Of a stretch of DNA of 64,000 bases, positions 12,357-23,662 are shown one piece after another; position 1 is the stretch's first letter, and each line of letters begins with the position of its first letter. Below the pieces are notes generated by a model that was given only the letters and a program-made list of their open reading frames with translations, was not told the origin of the DNA and did no database searches. Source of the stretch: Gnetum montanum (lineage: Eukaryota; Streptophyta; Gnetopsida; Gnetales; Gnetaceae); the NCBI GenBank assembly GCA_015680685.1, contig MNCI01009442.1, forward strand, positions 88,794 through 152,793, given 5' to 3'. A program made the translations under genes and the position numbers.

Positions 12357-13849
12357 GGTGGTAGTGCTAGATTACCTGTAAGGGATAGATATTAAAGAAA
12401 GAAAATCCTAAGGAACACCCTTAGAGCACAATCTAGATATACTTTTCCATATCAATAAATCATCCTTTTCTTTCTCTTTTTACATTTTTCCTATTATTTC
12501 CTTTATACATGATGTCAAATATCACATATCTTTCGTACTTGGTATATTTTCTTCATATGCATAATGTCTAATATATTGTATATTTGACATTTGCCATGAC
12601 ATCTAGGGATGAGATGTCACAATAGCCATTACAACCAAGAAAACATAACCATATTTACATTAAACATAGCCAAAAATAGCAATAATCATAGCCATCACCA
12701 TTAACCCCCTTTTGCATAGGGTTGGTAAAAAAACTCACCAAAAATTCATTTCAAATCAAAATGGAGTGATTCCATAACCATTTGAAAGCTTGAATTAATC
12801 CTTAAACACTCACACTTGATAAAAATTTAGAACCCTTACCATTACTGTAGAAAAAATTAATTAATTTGGACAAAAATCTCAAAAATTAACATAGGTCTAA
12901 TAAAAAATTTATTTAAAAATCATTTCAAGTCCAATCAGAGTGATTCCACCTCCATTGGAAAGATGAAGCCAAGACCTACCCAACCATAATCAAAAAATAG
13001 CCAAAACCCTTGCCACTTAGAAAAACATTTGTGAATTTACATGGAATTCTGAAAATAGCATAAAAAACTTGGTTGCATAACCTTAGGAAAACAACCATAA
13101 CTTAATTGTCTCAAAGCCAAATTGAATGAAACAATAGACATTGGAAAGCATAAATAGAGAACTACAAACTCATGACATAAAATTTTAAAAATATGTAGCC
13201 ATTTTCTTAGGAAAAAATACACAAAATTACTTAATTTTTTCATGCAAAAATTAGCAAAAAGCCTAAAAGTTAGAAAACCTAAATTTGACATAACCATGAA
13301 AAATAGTCAAAATAGCCAAAATGAATCATACCCTTATAAAAACACATAAAAAAAATGAGGTAGGATTTTGTTAGAATTAAATTTTTATAGACATCAAAGC
13401 CTAGATTTGAGAAAAATGACCCTACCCTTGAATTTATGGAAAAAGCATGAAAATAACAAGCTCATTTTAAAAATCATATTAAAAAGGATAAAATAATAAA
13501 AAACCCCTAGATCTACGTAAAATTGAACAAAATAGGAGGTAGGACTTCATCAAAATTTTGTTTTACTGCCTTTATCGGTGTAGATATGAAGAAAATGGCT
13601 CCATACATGGTAAGAAAAAGTAATAAAAATGGCTGGAAACCTAAGCAAAAAAAAAAGGGTGGGGGGGTGGTGCTAGGATTACCTACCTTGGAGTAGCCAC
13701 AGATGAAGCCTGGATTGAGATGGGTCTAGGAAGCCTTGACAAATCCCTTGCCTACTCATCCACCTTCTGAATCCTGGGATTTCTACTTTTCCCTCCACAT
13801 TGCTTGGGCACCATAATTGTTGCACCAATGCTAGGAATGGTTGAAATCA
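12357..13849. repeat. Intergenic block with a degenerate ~177-bp repeat
   Basis: No gene is supported here. Three related segments start near 12738, 12914 and 13095. Each carries a core like GAGTGATTCCA, then some spacing, then TTGGAAAG and GAA. The period is about 176-181 bases. The core resembles the one in the array at 34258-34790 on unrelated flanks. The block is A-rich with many ATAGCCA words. A homopolymer-rich patch (A then G) lies at about 13650-13670. It lies upstream of the antisense gene and could hold its promoter (inference). Confidence 0.45.
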
Positions 13850-16800
13850 GGGAGGAATGGAGGTTTAACATTGGCTACAGGGGATATGGGAGGCTTCCAT
13901 GTTGAATATTGGTACTCTCTACAATAAGAAATCTCTGGTTGATCTCTCTCCTAATGCACTAAAACCTACCTATTCTAACCTTGGGCTTCCAAAAGAGGGT
14001 TAGGCCATACCAAAACTAGACAACTTGGGTTTCCACACTGTGGAAACATTGCCTAACATGGAACAAGGGGGGTAACACCCATTCCTACCCCCTAGCACCC
14101 ATCTAATCTAAGTTTGACCCCCGAAGTGGGCCCACATGACCTAGAACCCCTCGAAGCACCCTTAGTAGCCCTAAAGCCTCACCAAATGTAGTCGAAATAG
14201 GTCGAAAATTTTGGACTTGGTAGTTCCATGCTAGGGGAGGCTTCATCCACACTAAGAATCTCATTCCTAGCATGGATGGATGAGGGAAAGACCAAAATTG
14301 CACAAATCAACTACCTAATAGCCATTTCTCAAAGCCTAGTACTCCCTCATAGCCTTTGGTAGCCTAGAATATTCTTAGAACAAGTTGATTCTCCTTCCAT
14401 AGCCTATTCCACACTAGTGAACCCCCTGTTTATGCTACCTAGCATAGAGTTAGTGTGGAAACCTAGGGGTATGTAAGAGAACCTAAGTTATGATCCAAAA
14501 TAGCAACATAACTACCTTGGTGATCCCTAAACCCTATTAGAACCCTTTGGAGAACCCAAAGACCTCAAAAGTAGTGAAAAGCACATAAAACTATCATCCC
14601 CCTCTCATCCATGCTAGGGCCATCATGCCCAACATGGAAGAAGAGGAGAGATTACATGAGGCACCTAGGAGCCTCCAAACCACTAGATCTTGACACCCAA
14701 TGTTGATTATTGACATCGACAACCCCAAAAGCTAACATGCATGGCCGATTAGATGTCTAACTGGTCTAGATATGACTTTCTTGGTTCTTCCATGTTGGGG
14801 GAGATCTCTTCCATGCTGCCCAACATGGAAACAAGGTGGATGAAGCTAAGAAGATTAGTTGGGGATTCCAGAGCAAGAAAAAAACCTTAAATTACCTTGT
14901 ACTAACACCAAAACCTTGATAGCCTCTCCAAAAGTCACTAGATTGTAAAAAATCAATAAAAATTAACTCCCTAATATTCTTCCACATTGGGGAAGATCTC
15001 ATTTACGTTGAGCAATGAAATATTAGTGTGGATGAAAGGGGAAAGCCAAAACAACTAAAGTTTGCATGTAGTTTACCTTCTAGAAGCAACCTAGTTCCTC
15101 AGGAAGCCACTAGATGTTTGACAACCACTTGAAATGACCAAAACTTGTCCCCCTTGGATTCTCCATGTTGAGGAGGATTCCATCCATACTAAGCATCCTA
15201 GAACTAGCTTGTATGAAGGGAGGGAAGCCTAAAAACCCTCTCATAGCCCTCAAAATTACTACATTTCGATCCTAGGCATCGACAATTAAGATTGGTAACC
15301 CTGTGGACATACATGTGTAATCAAAACTAATGAAAAATTAGCAAAAAATAGACCCCCCTAGTTCCTCCATTTTGGGAGCCACCTCTTCCATGTTGGCTAG
15401 CATTGAAGTAGGGGGAACTTTGGGAGGAATAAAAAATAGCCTTTAGGTACCTAAACAAACACCAAAAAGCCTTATGTGTATCCTAGGATCCTATTTGTGC
15501 ATCCTAGGATCCTCAGACTCACCAAAATTGACTATGAATAGTCAAATCCCTTTCCCCCCAATCTTCCACACTAAGCATGGAAACCCAAGTATGGAAGAAA
15601 AGGTGAAATACCAAAACCACTTAACAACCACTAAAATGACCAAGTTTGAACACTAGTAGGCAATAGTCAATGCTAGCAACCTTAGAAACCCACAGGCATT
15701 GCTAGAAATGACAGAAAATGATAAAACTAGGATCCCTTAGTTATTCCATGTTGGCTAGTATGGAAGTAGGGGGGAATTTGGAAAAACTTAAAAATGACCA
15801 TTGAACATCTCAAGTAGACACCCTATGCCCTTCATGAACCCTAAGACCAGTTTTACACATTGTAGAGCCCTCAAGCCTTGTAAAAGTGATTCCAAATGGG
15901 TAAAAAGCTACTCCCCTTAATCTTCCATGCTAAGCATACCATCCCCAATGTGGAAAAAATAGGGAAAGCTTAGAAACCATCTAGAAAACCTCCAAATTAA
16001 CCAGTTCTGACCCTAAACCCTAGTCCTCAATCTTGGTGAGCCTAAAAACATACATGCATGGTCAATTGAGGTTAAAAATAGTCCAAATCTAAGATTTGTG
16101 GTTAGTCCATGGTGGGGATCCTCTCTTCCATGATGGCCAATGTGGATACTAAGGGGGAACTTATTTAGAGCTCATAGACACCTCAAAATGACATCAAATG
16201 ACCTTGCATGCATCCTAGAACCTTGTTAGCATCCATTAGAGCCTTCAAACCTTAGGAAAATGATCCCAGTTGGCCAAAAAGTTACCCCTAGTATTTCATG
16301 CTAAGCACAACATCCCCAACATGGAAGAAAGGGGGAAAGCCCAAAAAGCACTTAGGAATATCCAAAACTATGAAATTTTGATCCAAAACACTAGCTTTTG
16401 ACCTAAGCACCTTCAGAAGTTGAGATGCATAGTTGATTACAACTTGAATTGGCTTAGATATAAGATTTTTGCCTCATCCAAGATAGAGAGGATCCCCTCC
16501 GTATTTGGCAACATGAAAATATGGGGGAAAGGATACCTTTCCACTTTTGGTAACAATCTAACACTCTTGGAAGCTAAATACCTATGCCATAAAAGCCTAG
16601 GACTTCATAGCCTTAACATTTTGCTCATTTGACCTCATTTTGACCTCCAAAATCTATTCCCCCTAATCTTTCACTCAGGAGTAACTTCCCCAACATGGAA
16701 ACAAGGGGGTAAGACCTTAAGGTCCCTTGAATGACCTCCAAATATGAACAAAATTAGCTAGAAACTTGTAGAAGCATGATCTATAGCCCTAGGAGCCTAG

Positions 16801-17300
16801 GAACCTAGTCAACATGCTCTCAAATCATCCTAAATTCACAGGACAAGTGTCCCCCCATTATTTTACACTAGGGATGCTATGCTAAGTGTGGAATAAGGGG
16901 GGAAAACCATTTCAACATCTATTGACATCCAAAATAGACTCAAACTACCTCAAAATGAAGCTAGAGGATGCACAAGTTTCAGATCTAGGCTCCAGCTATT
17001 GATCCTTGTTTGACCTTTTTTTGATCAAGACTTTGATTCTCCACACTGAACCCCCTATCTTCCACATTGGCTAGTGTGGAAATAAGGGGNGGGGGGGGGG
17101 GGGGGTAGTCTTTTTGGCTTTTACAGACCTTTGGAGTACCCAATTTTGATAGATCTGGCCCTACATTTTCTTGGGAAGGCCCTAGGACCTTAATTTTGGA
17201 CCCTAGGTGCCCCAAAACATACTTCCCTTGGTTTCCATGATGAGGATCCCTCCTTCCATACTAGCTAGCATGGAAATAGGGTGGCCTAGTATGGAAGCTT
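13850..17300. repeat. Degenerate tandem array, about 18 units of ~188 bp
   Basis: A landmark of the form YTTCCATGCTRGG, followed 20-35 bases later by CATGGAA and a run of G, recurs near 14032, 14221, 14408, 14609, 14785, 14980, 15160, 15360, 15560, 15742, 15921, 16105, 16297, 16480, 16668, 16860, 17040 and 17235. Spacings range 176-201 and average about 188. Between landmarks the text is A/C-rich with recurrent CTAGAACC, TAGCC and CAAAA words. Units are highly diverged, with no open frame worth calling. An unresolved base in a poly-G run at 17090 suggests a sequencing difficulty. The same CATGGAA/GTGGAAA words occur in both LTRs of this element (1500-1720, 28200-28490). Confidence 0.75.
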
Positions 17301-17952
17301 CAAAACTCTCAATTTTCATGTCCAAATAGCCTAGAAACAACCCTAACTAATGCTCAAACTTACCTAATAGCCTTGTAGCCCTAAAACATGGCTCACTAAG
17401 GCCTAAAACTAGCAAAACCTAATCTTTTTTATGTATATTATCCAATTTTCACCATATGTAGCCTATTTTTCTTGATTTTTACCTTATTACATGATGATTT
17501 GACTTGTTTTTGGCTTGGTGTTGCATTGTCAACCTTGTTAATCTTCTTATGGCCTTTATGCAACCTTATATTCTCATTATTTGCCATATTATAGCTTTAT
17601 TTTCCTTTTTTTACCCTTTGATTAGTATCAAATAGTGGGGTTTGATCTTCCCTAACCACCATTTAATACCATATGACCATGACCTACTATGGCCTTAAAC
17701 TAGTATCATGGCCCGCTAAGGCCTTAAACTAGCAATATCTTTTTTTTGGCTATGTGTAGCCTTATTTCTCATACATCCTTTTGCTTTGCCTTTTTTTAAA
17801 ACTTTATTTGGCATTTATTATCATTTTTTTGCTTATTTTTACCCCATTGGTAGCCTTGAATGGCCTTGTTTGCATCAAAATAGCATATATTTACATGGTT
17901 TTATAACATCTTTACCCAACTGCCACTTAATATACTTATGGTTGACATGTAG
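17301..17952. other. Spacer before RT with second set of ~34-bp repeats and a candidate splice acceptor
   Basis: Units of the ACTATGGCCTTAAACTAG type at 17384-17410 and 17670-17735 match those at 7358-7648. The rest is T-rich. The run ends with GTTGACATGTAG at 17941-17952, after which the RT-bearing frame opens. A CAG-to-TAG change would make this an ordinary 3' splice site for an Ogre-style intron between protease and RT. That is inference. Confidence 0.4.
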
Positions 17953-19160
17953 GATCAAAGTATGAGTACCTAGGAGTAGATCAATTTACCTTTGAGCCTA
18001 AGTGGGCCTCACAGTGATGTTGAATGGCAAATTGACCCCAATTGCCTAGATCTTGAGTTTGAAAGTCTTGTTGATCGAGTAGTCTTGATAGAGAAACCTC
18101 TAGAATGACTTGAAAACCTAGTCAAAACCCTTGACTTAGAGGCAGGTGACATAATTGAAGACTCTCTAGTTGAGGTTCTTATCACAACACACAGTGGTGA
18201 GGAGAAAACCTTTAAACTAAGTTCCTCACTAGAGCCTCAATATGCTCAAGACATCACCAAGGTCCTACAAGATAACATTAAGGCCTTTGGCTGGTCATAT
18301 GAAGATGTGCCAAGCCTAGCCCACACTTATTCTTGCACAAAATCATACTAGACCCTAGCATTAGACCAATTAAGTAGAAAGTATGCAAGATTAGACTTGA
18401 TTTTGCCTTGGTAGTTCATGATGAGATCTCAAAGATCTACCAAGCTGGTTTCATTAGGGTTGTTGACTATGTAGAATGGGTATCCAATATAGTGGTGGTC
18501 CCTTGGAAAAATGGGAGTATCCATATTTTCATCAATTTTTGAGATCTAAATAAAGTGACTATCAAGTATGAATTTCCTTTGCCTAGTATTGATCAACTGA
18601 TTGATACTACGGCTAGACATGCCTTGTTGTCCTTTATGGATGAGTTCTCGTGGTACAACTAGATTAGGATTAATCTAGAGCACCAACTTAGCATGACCTT
18701 CATAACCTCTTGGGGTACCTTTTGCTATACCATGATGCTTTTTGGCCTTAAGAATGCAGAAGCAACCTATTAATGAGCCATGACTTATATCCTTAGTGAT
18801 TACATGTTAGGTTTTCTTAACAATTATGTAGAAGATATAGCTATTAAGTCCAAAGTGATCAATGACCATGCTATTGACCTAGACCTTATGCTTAAATGAT
18901 GCCTTAAGTACAAGCTTAGGCTCAATCCTAGGAAATATGCTTGGCTTTGTAGTGTTTGAAATAGGGATATGTGTCCATCTTGATAAGGTTAAGGCCATAT
19001 CCAAGTTAGCAGTGCCTACCAATATTAAGGAGCTTTAGGGATTGTAAGGTAGATTGTAATTTATTCGTAGGTTTATCATTAGGCTCATAGATAAGTGACA
19101 ACCCATGAAACACTTGCTTAAGAAGGGGGTTCACTATGAGTGGATAGCTCAATGCCAAGA
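17953..19160 (+). pseudogene. pol: Reverse transcriptase of the Tat-like element, decayed
   Basis: This copied element RNA into DNA. An N-terminal linker (DPNCLDLEFESLVDR, then ITKVLQDNIKAFGWSYEDVP) leads into the RT fold. Recognisable blocks in order are AGFIRVVDYVEWVSNIVVV, IFINFxDLNKVTIKYEFPLP, FMDEFSWYNxIRINLEHQ, FGLKNAEATY and the catalytic box FLNNYVEDIAIKSK at 18813-18854. The usual YVDD is YVED (18825-18836), a change at a catalytic aspartate. At least ten stops, mostly TAG, interrupt the frame. The end is followed by the thumb region (LIDKxQPMKHLLKKGVHYEW). Confidence 0.85.
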
Positions 19161-20130
19161 GGCCTTTGAAAATCTTAAGTAAGATTTGACATAACTACTA
19201 ATGGTCTATCCTCCATAAGAGGGTAAACCATTCTACATCTACCTTATTATCTCTGACACATCTAATGCCTCTCTACTTTGTCAAAAACTTGATGATGTAG
19301 CAGAGATGCCTATATACTATCTTAGCCATGCATTAGTTGCCCATGAGACCTGATACATTGAAGTGAAGAAATATTATCTAGCACTAGTCTTCTCATTGAA
19401 GAAGTGTAGACACTATCTTTTTAGAAGCCAAGTCAATGTCATTTGCAAGAATAACATGCTCAGAGCCATAATGACCAACTTCTACAAAAGTAGCCATATA
19501 GCCTAATGGAAAGCGATAACCATGGAGTTTGACCTTCATTACATTTCTCAATCCTCAACAAAAGGTCAAGCTATAGCTGTATAACTCATAGTTTTACCTG
19601 TTGATGACTAGGCAACCATAGATCTTGAGTTCCCTGATGAGTACATTAATACCATTAGCCAAGTGACTGAGGGTTATGAGGCAGTCATGCACTTTGACAA
19701 AGCTTCAATTGCCCATGGGGCCAATGGTGCTACCATCATAACATTCCCATATAGTGAAATCCAACCATTCACCTATTGTTTTTAGTTTCCATGTACAAAT
19801 AACATAGTGAAGTATGAGGGTTTGATCAAGGGGATGATGGTAGCTTATGACTTAGGAATTAGATGCTTAATGATCAAAGGTAATTCACAACTTATGGTTA
19901 ACCAAGTAACTAAGGTCTAGGCATGTAAAGCCAAACATTTACAACCTCATTGTGACCTAGGAAAGCAATTGTTACAACAATTTGTAGAAGTTGATATCCA
20001 ACACATACCCCAAACTGAGAATGTTATAACTGATGCAATCACAATGTTAGCCCTCAGTGTTACATCAGATGTGCTTAGTAAGTTGCCCGCCTTAACCATG
20101 GACTGTGGTATTTCCATCACGTAGAACACT
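19161..20130 (+). pseudogene. Tandem RNase H domains (retroviral type plus second archaeal-type copy)
   Basis: The first RNase H (about 19230-19620) shows MPIYYLSHALVAHET, then YYLALVFSLKKCRHYLFRSQ and MEFDLHYISQS. The second domain (about 19680-20115) shows HFDKASIAHGANGATI, FPCTNNIVKYEGLIKG, AYDLGIRCLMIKGNSQL, NQVTKV and IPQTENVITDAIT, the layout of the archaeal-type RNase H that Tat-lineage elements carry in addition to their own. Acidic residues D, E, D and D of that fold can be placed at HFDKAS, KYEGL, KGNSQ (D to N) and VITDA. One catalytic position is therefore probably lost. The duplicated RNase H is the main reason for assigning this element to Tat. Confidence 0.78.
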
Positions 20131-20179
20131 AAGGATATCTTTGTGGCTGTTGTTCATATTACTCATGCTAGGAAGTGGT

Positions 20180-21296
20180 ATGATGATATCAAATTTTACC
20201 TTATGCATGATGAATCCTCACATGGCCTGACTACTACTTAAAAGGACATTGTATGTAAATGCTTGAAGTAGTATGTCATCATAGGTGATAACACATTATT
20301 TCAACAATCCTATGATGACATATTACTGAAGTGCTTAGGTAAAATTGAAGCTAGAACAGTCCTATAGGAGGTTCACNAACACTATGTGCAATTCATGTCT
20401 CATCAGACATATAGGACTTAGAGCTATGACTACTAAGATTAGACGGTTAGGCAACTATTGGCCTCATATGGAAGATTACTACCTATAGAAGGTTAATCAT
20501 TGTGACACATGCCATTGGTATAGAAACCTCATACATGTACCACCAACTGAGTTGCATACCACTCAAATAACATGGCCATTTCAACATTGGGGGTTGGGTA
20601 TCATTGGATCTATAATGCCTAAGTCTTTGGCGAGGCATAGCTTCATGGTCACCACAACCATATACTTTACAAAGTGGGTTGAGGCTATTCTCCTAAGGAA
20701 GACTACATCTGACCAAGTTTGGAAATTCATCCTAGATAACATTGTAGTCCGTTTTGGCATACCCATGACCATAGTTATAGATAATGGATCACAATTTAGT
20801 AGCCAGGAAACAAAAGATTTCTATCACAATCTAGGTGTTAAGCATTATTTCTTATTGCCTTATTACCTTGAAGCCAATGGATAAGTAGAAGCAAGCAACA
20901 AGGCCATCATCAACTTTCTCAAGAAGATGTTCAACAATGGCACAAGTGGCTTGTCCATGCACTATGAGCATATAGAACAATTTATCACATAGCAATTGAC
21001 ATGATCCCTTATAGCATAGTTTATGGTTTTGAAGCTATTTAACCTCTTGAATTATAGGTGCCTTCACACCAAGTAGCCTTGACCATCTTCATCAACGATG
21101 AGCAGAACAAGGAGTTGTGGATAGTAGCCCTGGACTCGGTGGATGAGCAATGTATGTAAGCCCTTGCTCACATCAAATACAATCAAGAGAGGTAGAAGTA
21201 GCAGCATCACCATAACTTGACTAGGTGTATGATCAAGGAAGGTGACTTGGTCCTCAAAACCATTTGTGAGCATGAAGAAAAATTCTTAGTCAACTA
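20180..21296 (+). pseudogene. Integrase of the Tat-like element, decayed, first catalytic Asp lost
   Basis: This inserted the cDNA into chromosomes. The zinc-binding region keeps the downstream cysteine pair as CDTCHWYRN (about 20496-20525). The core (open at 20552-20884) reads HWGLGIIGSIMP, where the family has D in GLDVIGP, so the first catalytic Asp is Gly. The second Asp is present in IVIDNGSQFSS and the Glu in EANGxVEASNKAI. The C-terminal part runs through KEGDLVLKTICEHEEKFLVN to about 21296. A single unresolved base sits at 20377. 20116-20180 links it to RNase H. Confidence 0.83.
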
Positions 21297-21298
21297 GG

Positions 21299-21369
21299 AA
21301 TGAAAAAACCATGGTAGTTTAACTTCATTCCGGACGCTTGGTAGTTGACTAAACCATGGTTTTTTCATT
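21299..21369. repeat. 17-bp perfect inverted repeat with 37-nt loop
   Basis: Arms 21299-21315 and 21353-21369 are exact reverse complements (AATGAAAAAACCATGGT and its partner). They sit just after the integrase frame. The RNA would fold into a stable hairpin. It could serve as an end-of-ORF structure or a relic of a small inverted-repeat insertion; neither is shown. Confidence 0.7.
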
Positions 21370-21894
21370 TCATGTGTCATGTCTGTACTATAGCATTATA
21401 ACATGTTTTGTTTGCTTGGTTTTCTTATCCTCTTGGAGTTGTATTTATAGGATGAAGCTTGAAACCATTACAAGGATGCAACTCATTACAATAGTAAGTC
21501 ACCATGTGATCTTGATGTCCAAGATTTGGTGAGTTTGTCCTACTATGCCAAGAGTGCTTGTACCATCACCCTCCTAGCACCACTCCTTGAGCCCAACCCA
21601 GTAACCTAATCATAAAATATAATGCTAACCTATATCTAACACATGCACTAGGGCCATATGAGTCATGCTCCACTCTCAAGTCCACTTAAGTGTAACACAC
21701 TTCATTCATTGGGAAAGCACAAAGTCCACTAAACATAACACATCTTGTTCGATTGGAAAACCAAGTTTGTCAAGTGTAATGCAACTCATTCAATGGGAAA
21801 ACCATATGAAAACTAGCCTTGGTAATGAAACCCAACCAAAAGCAAATTGCCAAAAGGCCAGATAGCTAGTAAAGTTGTTAGTCTTCATGACCAT
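21370..21894 (+). other. 3' untranslated part of the Tat-like element, left of the nested insertion
   Basis: No gene. It continues, after removal of the nested element, at 27785-27978. A short open stretch at 21665-21865 has no recognisable product. Confidence 0.5.
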
Positions 21895-21942
21895 TGATGA
21901 GTGGCGAGGTACCCCTACACTCAACCATANATTCATGACCAT

Positions 21943-22743
21943 TGATGAGTGGTGAGGTACCCCTACACTCAACCATACGAATATGAGTGTTTTCATGCGT
22001 GATCTAGTCGAACTCCATAGATGGACTAGTTGTGGCACCTAGACAATTAGCCTTAGGTCGCAGTTTGCTGTCTTCCCACCTAGACTAGTATTATATTTGT
22101 CATGTATGGTTTAGCCTAGAGTGAGGTGTATGATGGGTTTTCTATCCTAATGCTACTCTTGAAGGCAATGGAAAATAAGATTAACTAAGCTAGGAGAAAG
22201 AGGGTAAGAGAATCTAACTAGCCTAAGTGCGATAAGCATCCATCCTTAATCATCTGTACACATCCTAAACTTCGTGCACGACTGCCACTGGGATCACCAA
22301 GTGTAGATCCTAGGTACGCTACTGGGTTATCAAGTAGTCACACTTAAATGCTTGTGATTAAATCGTACTCATTCAACATTACGAGGAGATAAGGATGAAG
22401 AGAGATTAATCATCTAGGAAAGAAATTAAACATTCATCAGTAATTAGATCCTATTTAGCTTAGTCCACATGCTGCAAGGTTTATCAGAAAGTTTGTCTTT
22501 ATTACTGCACGCAAATGTGTGCTTAGGTACAATTTGCTCAAATAGAGATCTGTTCACTTTGAGACTCCTACTGTGGGCACATGGAAATTATTCTATCTTT
22601 GGAGAGGCAAAATGGCAAGAGTTTAGCTAAGGTCTAGATCTAGATGAGAAACAAGGGAGAGCTACATCTTATTTATAGAAATGGTGGTGGACTGCGATAT
22701 CACGTACGCGATATCGTGGCCCATGCGATATCGCGTCCCATCA
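21943..22743 (-). repeat. 3' LTR of the nested Athila-like element
   Basis: It is 801 bp and aligns with 26937-27784. In the first ~230 aligned bases I count about 18 differences, all transitions. Its right end (U3 start on the minus strand) contains three GCGATATCGC-type palindromes. The LTR begins at 21943 in the contig right of the single N at 21930. The left contig already contains its first 35 bases (21895-21929), so 47 bases (21883-21929 and 21931-21977) are duplicated by the join. Confidence 0.88.
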
Positions 22744-22753
22744 TACCCCCATG
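22744..22753 (-). promoter_or_regulatory. Polypurine tract of the nested element
   Basis: On the minus strand CATGGGGGTA directly precedes the LTR start TGATGGG. It primes plus-strand DNA synthesis. The same arrangement recurs at 46427-46436, 54217-54226 and 62100-62109 in the related copies. Confidence 0.8.
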
Positions 22754-23662
22754 ACTGAATAAAAACTTGTCCTCGAGTTTCTTACAAAATATTGGAAAGG
22801 TATGGGATTATTAACTTGAATGGAACTAATGGTGAATGGGACGACATGTGAATGGGACGACATATGAATGGATCATCATTACAGAACAAGACAAAACTGG
22901 TGTTCATGACAACAAGAGTGAGCACCTTATACATTTGACATCAGGCCTTATTTGGTAGCTGAGAGAGAAGAGAAAAGAGGTTTGCTACTACCAACGCCAA
23001 GATTGCACCTTTCATTGTCTATCCATAAGGGCACCATTGATCTTACTCCTTGCATAGCGACTTTCAACACTGCTCCATTCCAAGTGTTCCCTCTAGATCC
23101 AATCCCTTGTGCATGATTGCCATCTGCACACACAACACAGTCTTTATATTAGCAAGGGTAAATGAATCACAATGCAGTTGATACCTTGCTTCGGTGAAAG
23201 GTCCATTGGATGAGTTGTGGTATGGTTGATACAGGTTTGGAGATATAATCATGGTGACTACCGAAGGTGTAGGGGTTAGGAGAAAATCGAAAAAATTTAG
23301 GTCCAGACCCCCATGACTAAGAGCAAACCTCCGGTAGCAATAGAATGGAGAAAGAAAAAGAACAAGGAAGATGAGAAAAAGATACAACTATAACGTTGAT
23401 GAAATGGATGTCAAGATGGAAATGAACAAAATAGAGTGGATTGCAAAAATGTTAAGGGAAAGAATTTAACTGGTGCACCAAATAGGAATGCTAGTGGGTC
23501 CTCCCCAAAGCAGGCTCATGCCTTTAATGCCCTGACAAACCCACATTTGAAGAGTCTGTAGGCTCTGGGAATGTCATTTGGAACAAGAGTTAAAGTCTTA
23601 ACCACACGAGTTTATCAACAAGAAAACAATGCATCCACCAAGATATGGACTACTGATACAAC
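22754..23662 (-). other. Non-coding 3' internal region of the nested element
   Basis: No pol domain is visible. A short direct repeat (GAATGGGACGACAT) lies at 22834-22866. A minus-strand open stretch at 23387-23064 begins with a hydrophobic run (MYLFLIFLVLFLSPFY) but has no other support. 23484-23575 carries one copy of the dispersed motif described at 32025 and 55622. Confidence 0.45.

Noticed and set aside
13850-17300. CRISPR-like array because of regular spacing
   Set aside because: Units are diverged along their whole length with no conserved short repeat plus unique spacer, no cas genes, and the genome is a plant's.
21895-22743. Two separate LTR copies at 21895 and 21943
   Set aside because: The 47-bp repeat flanks a single N and is an unmerged contig overlap; there is one LTR.
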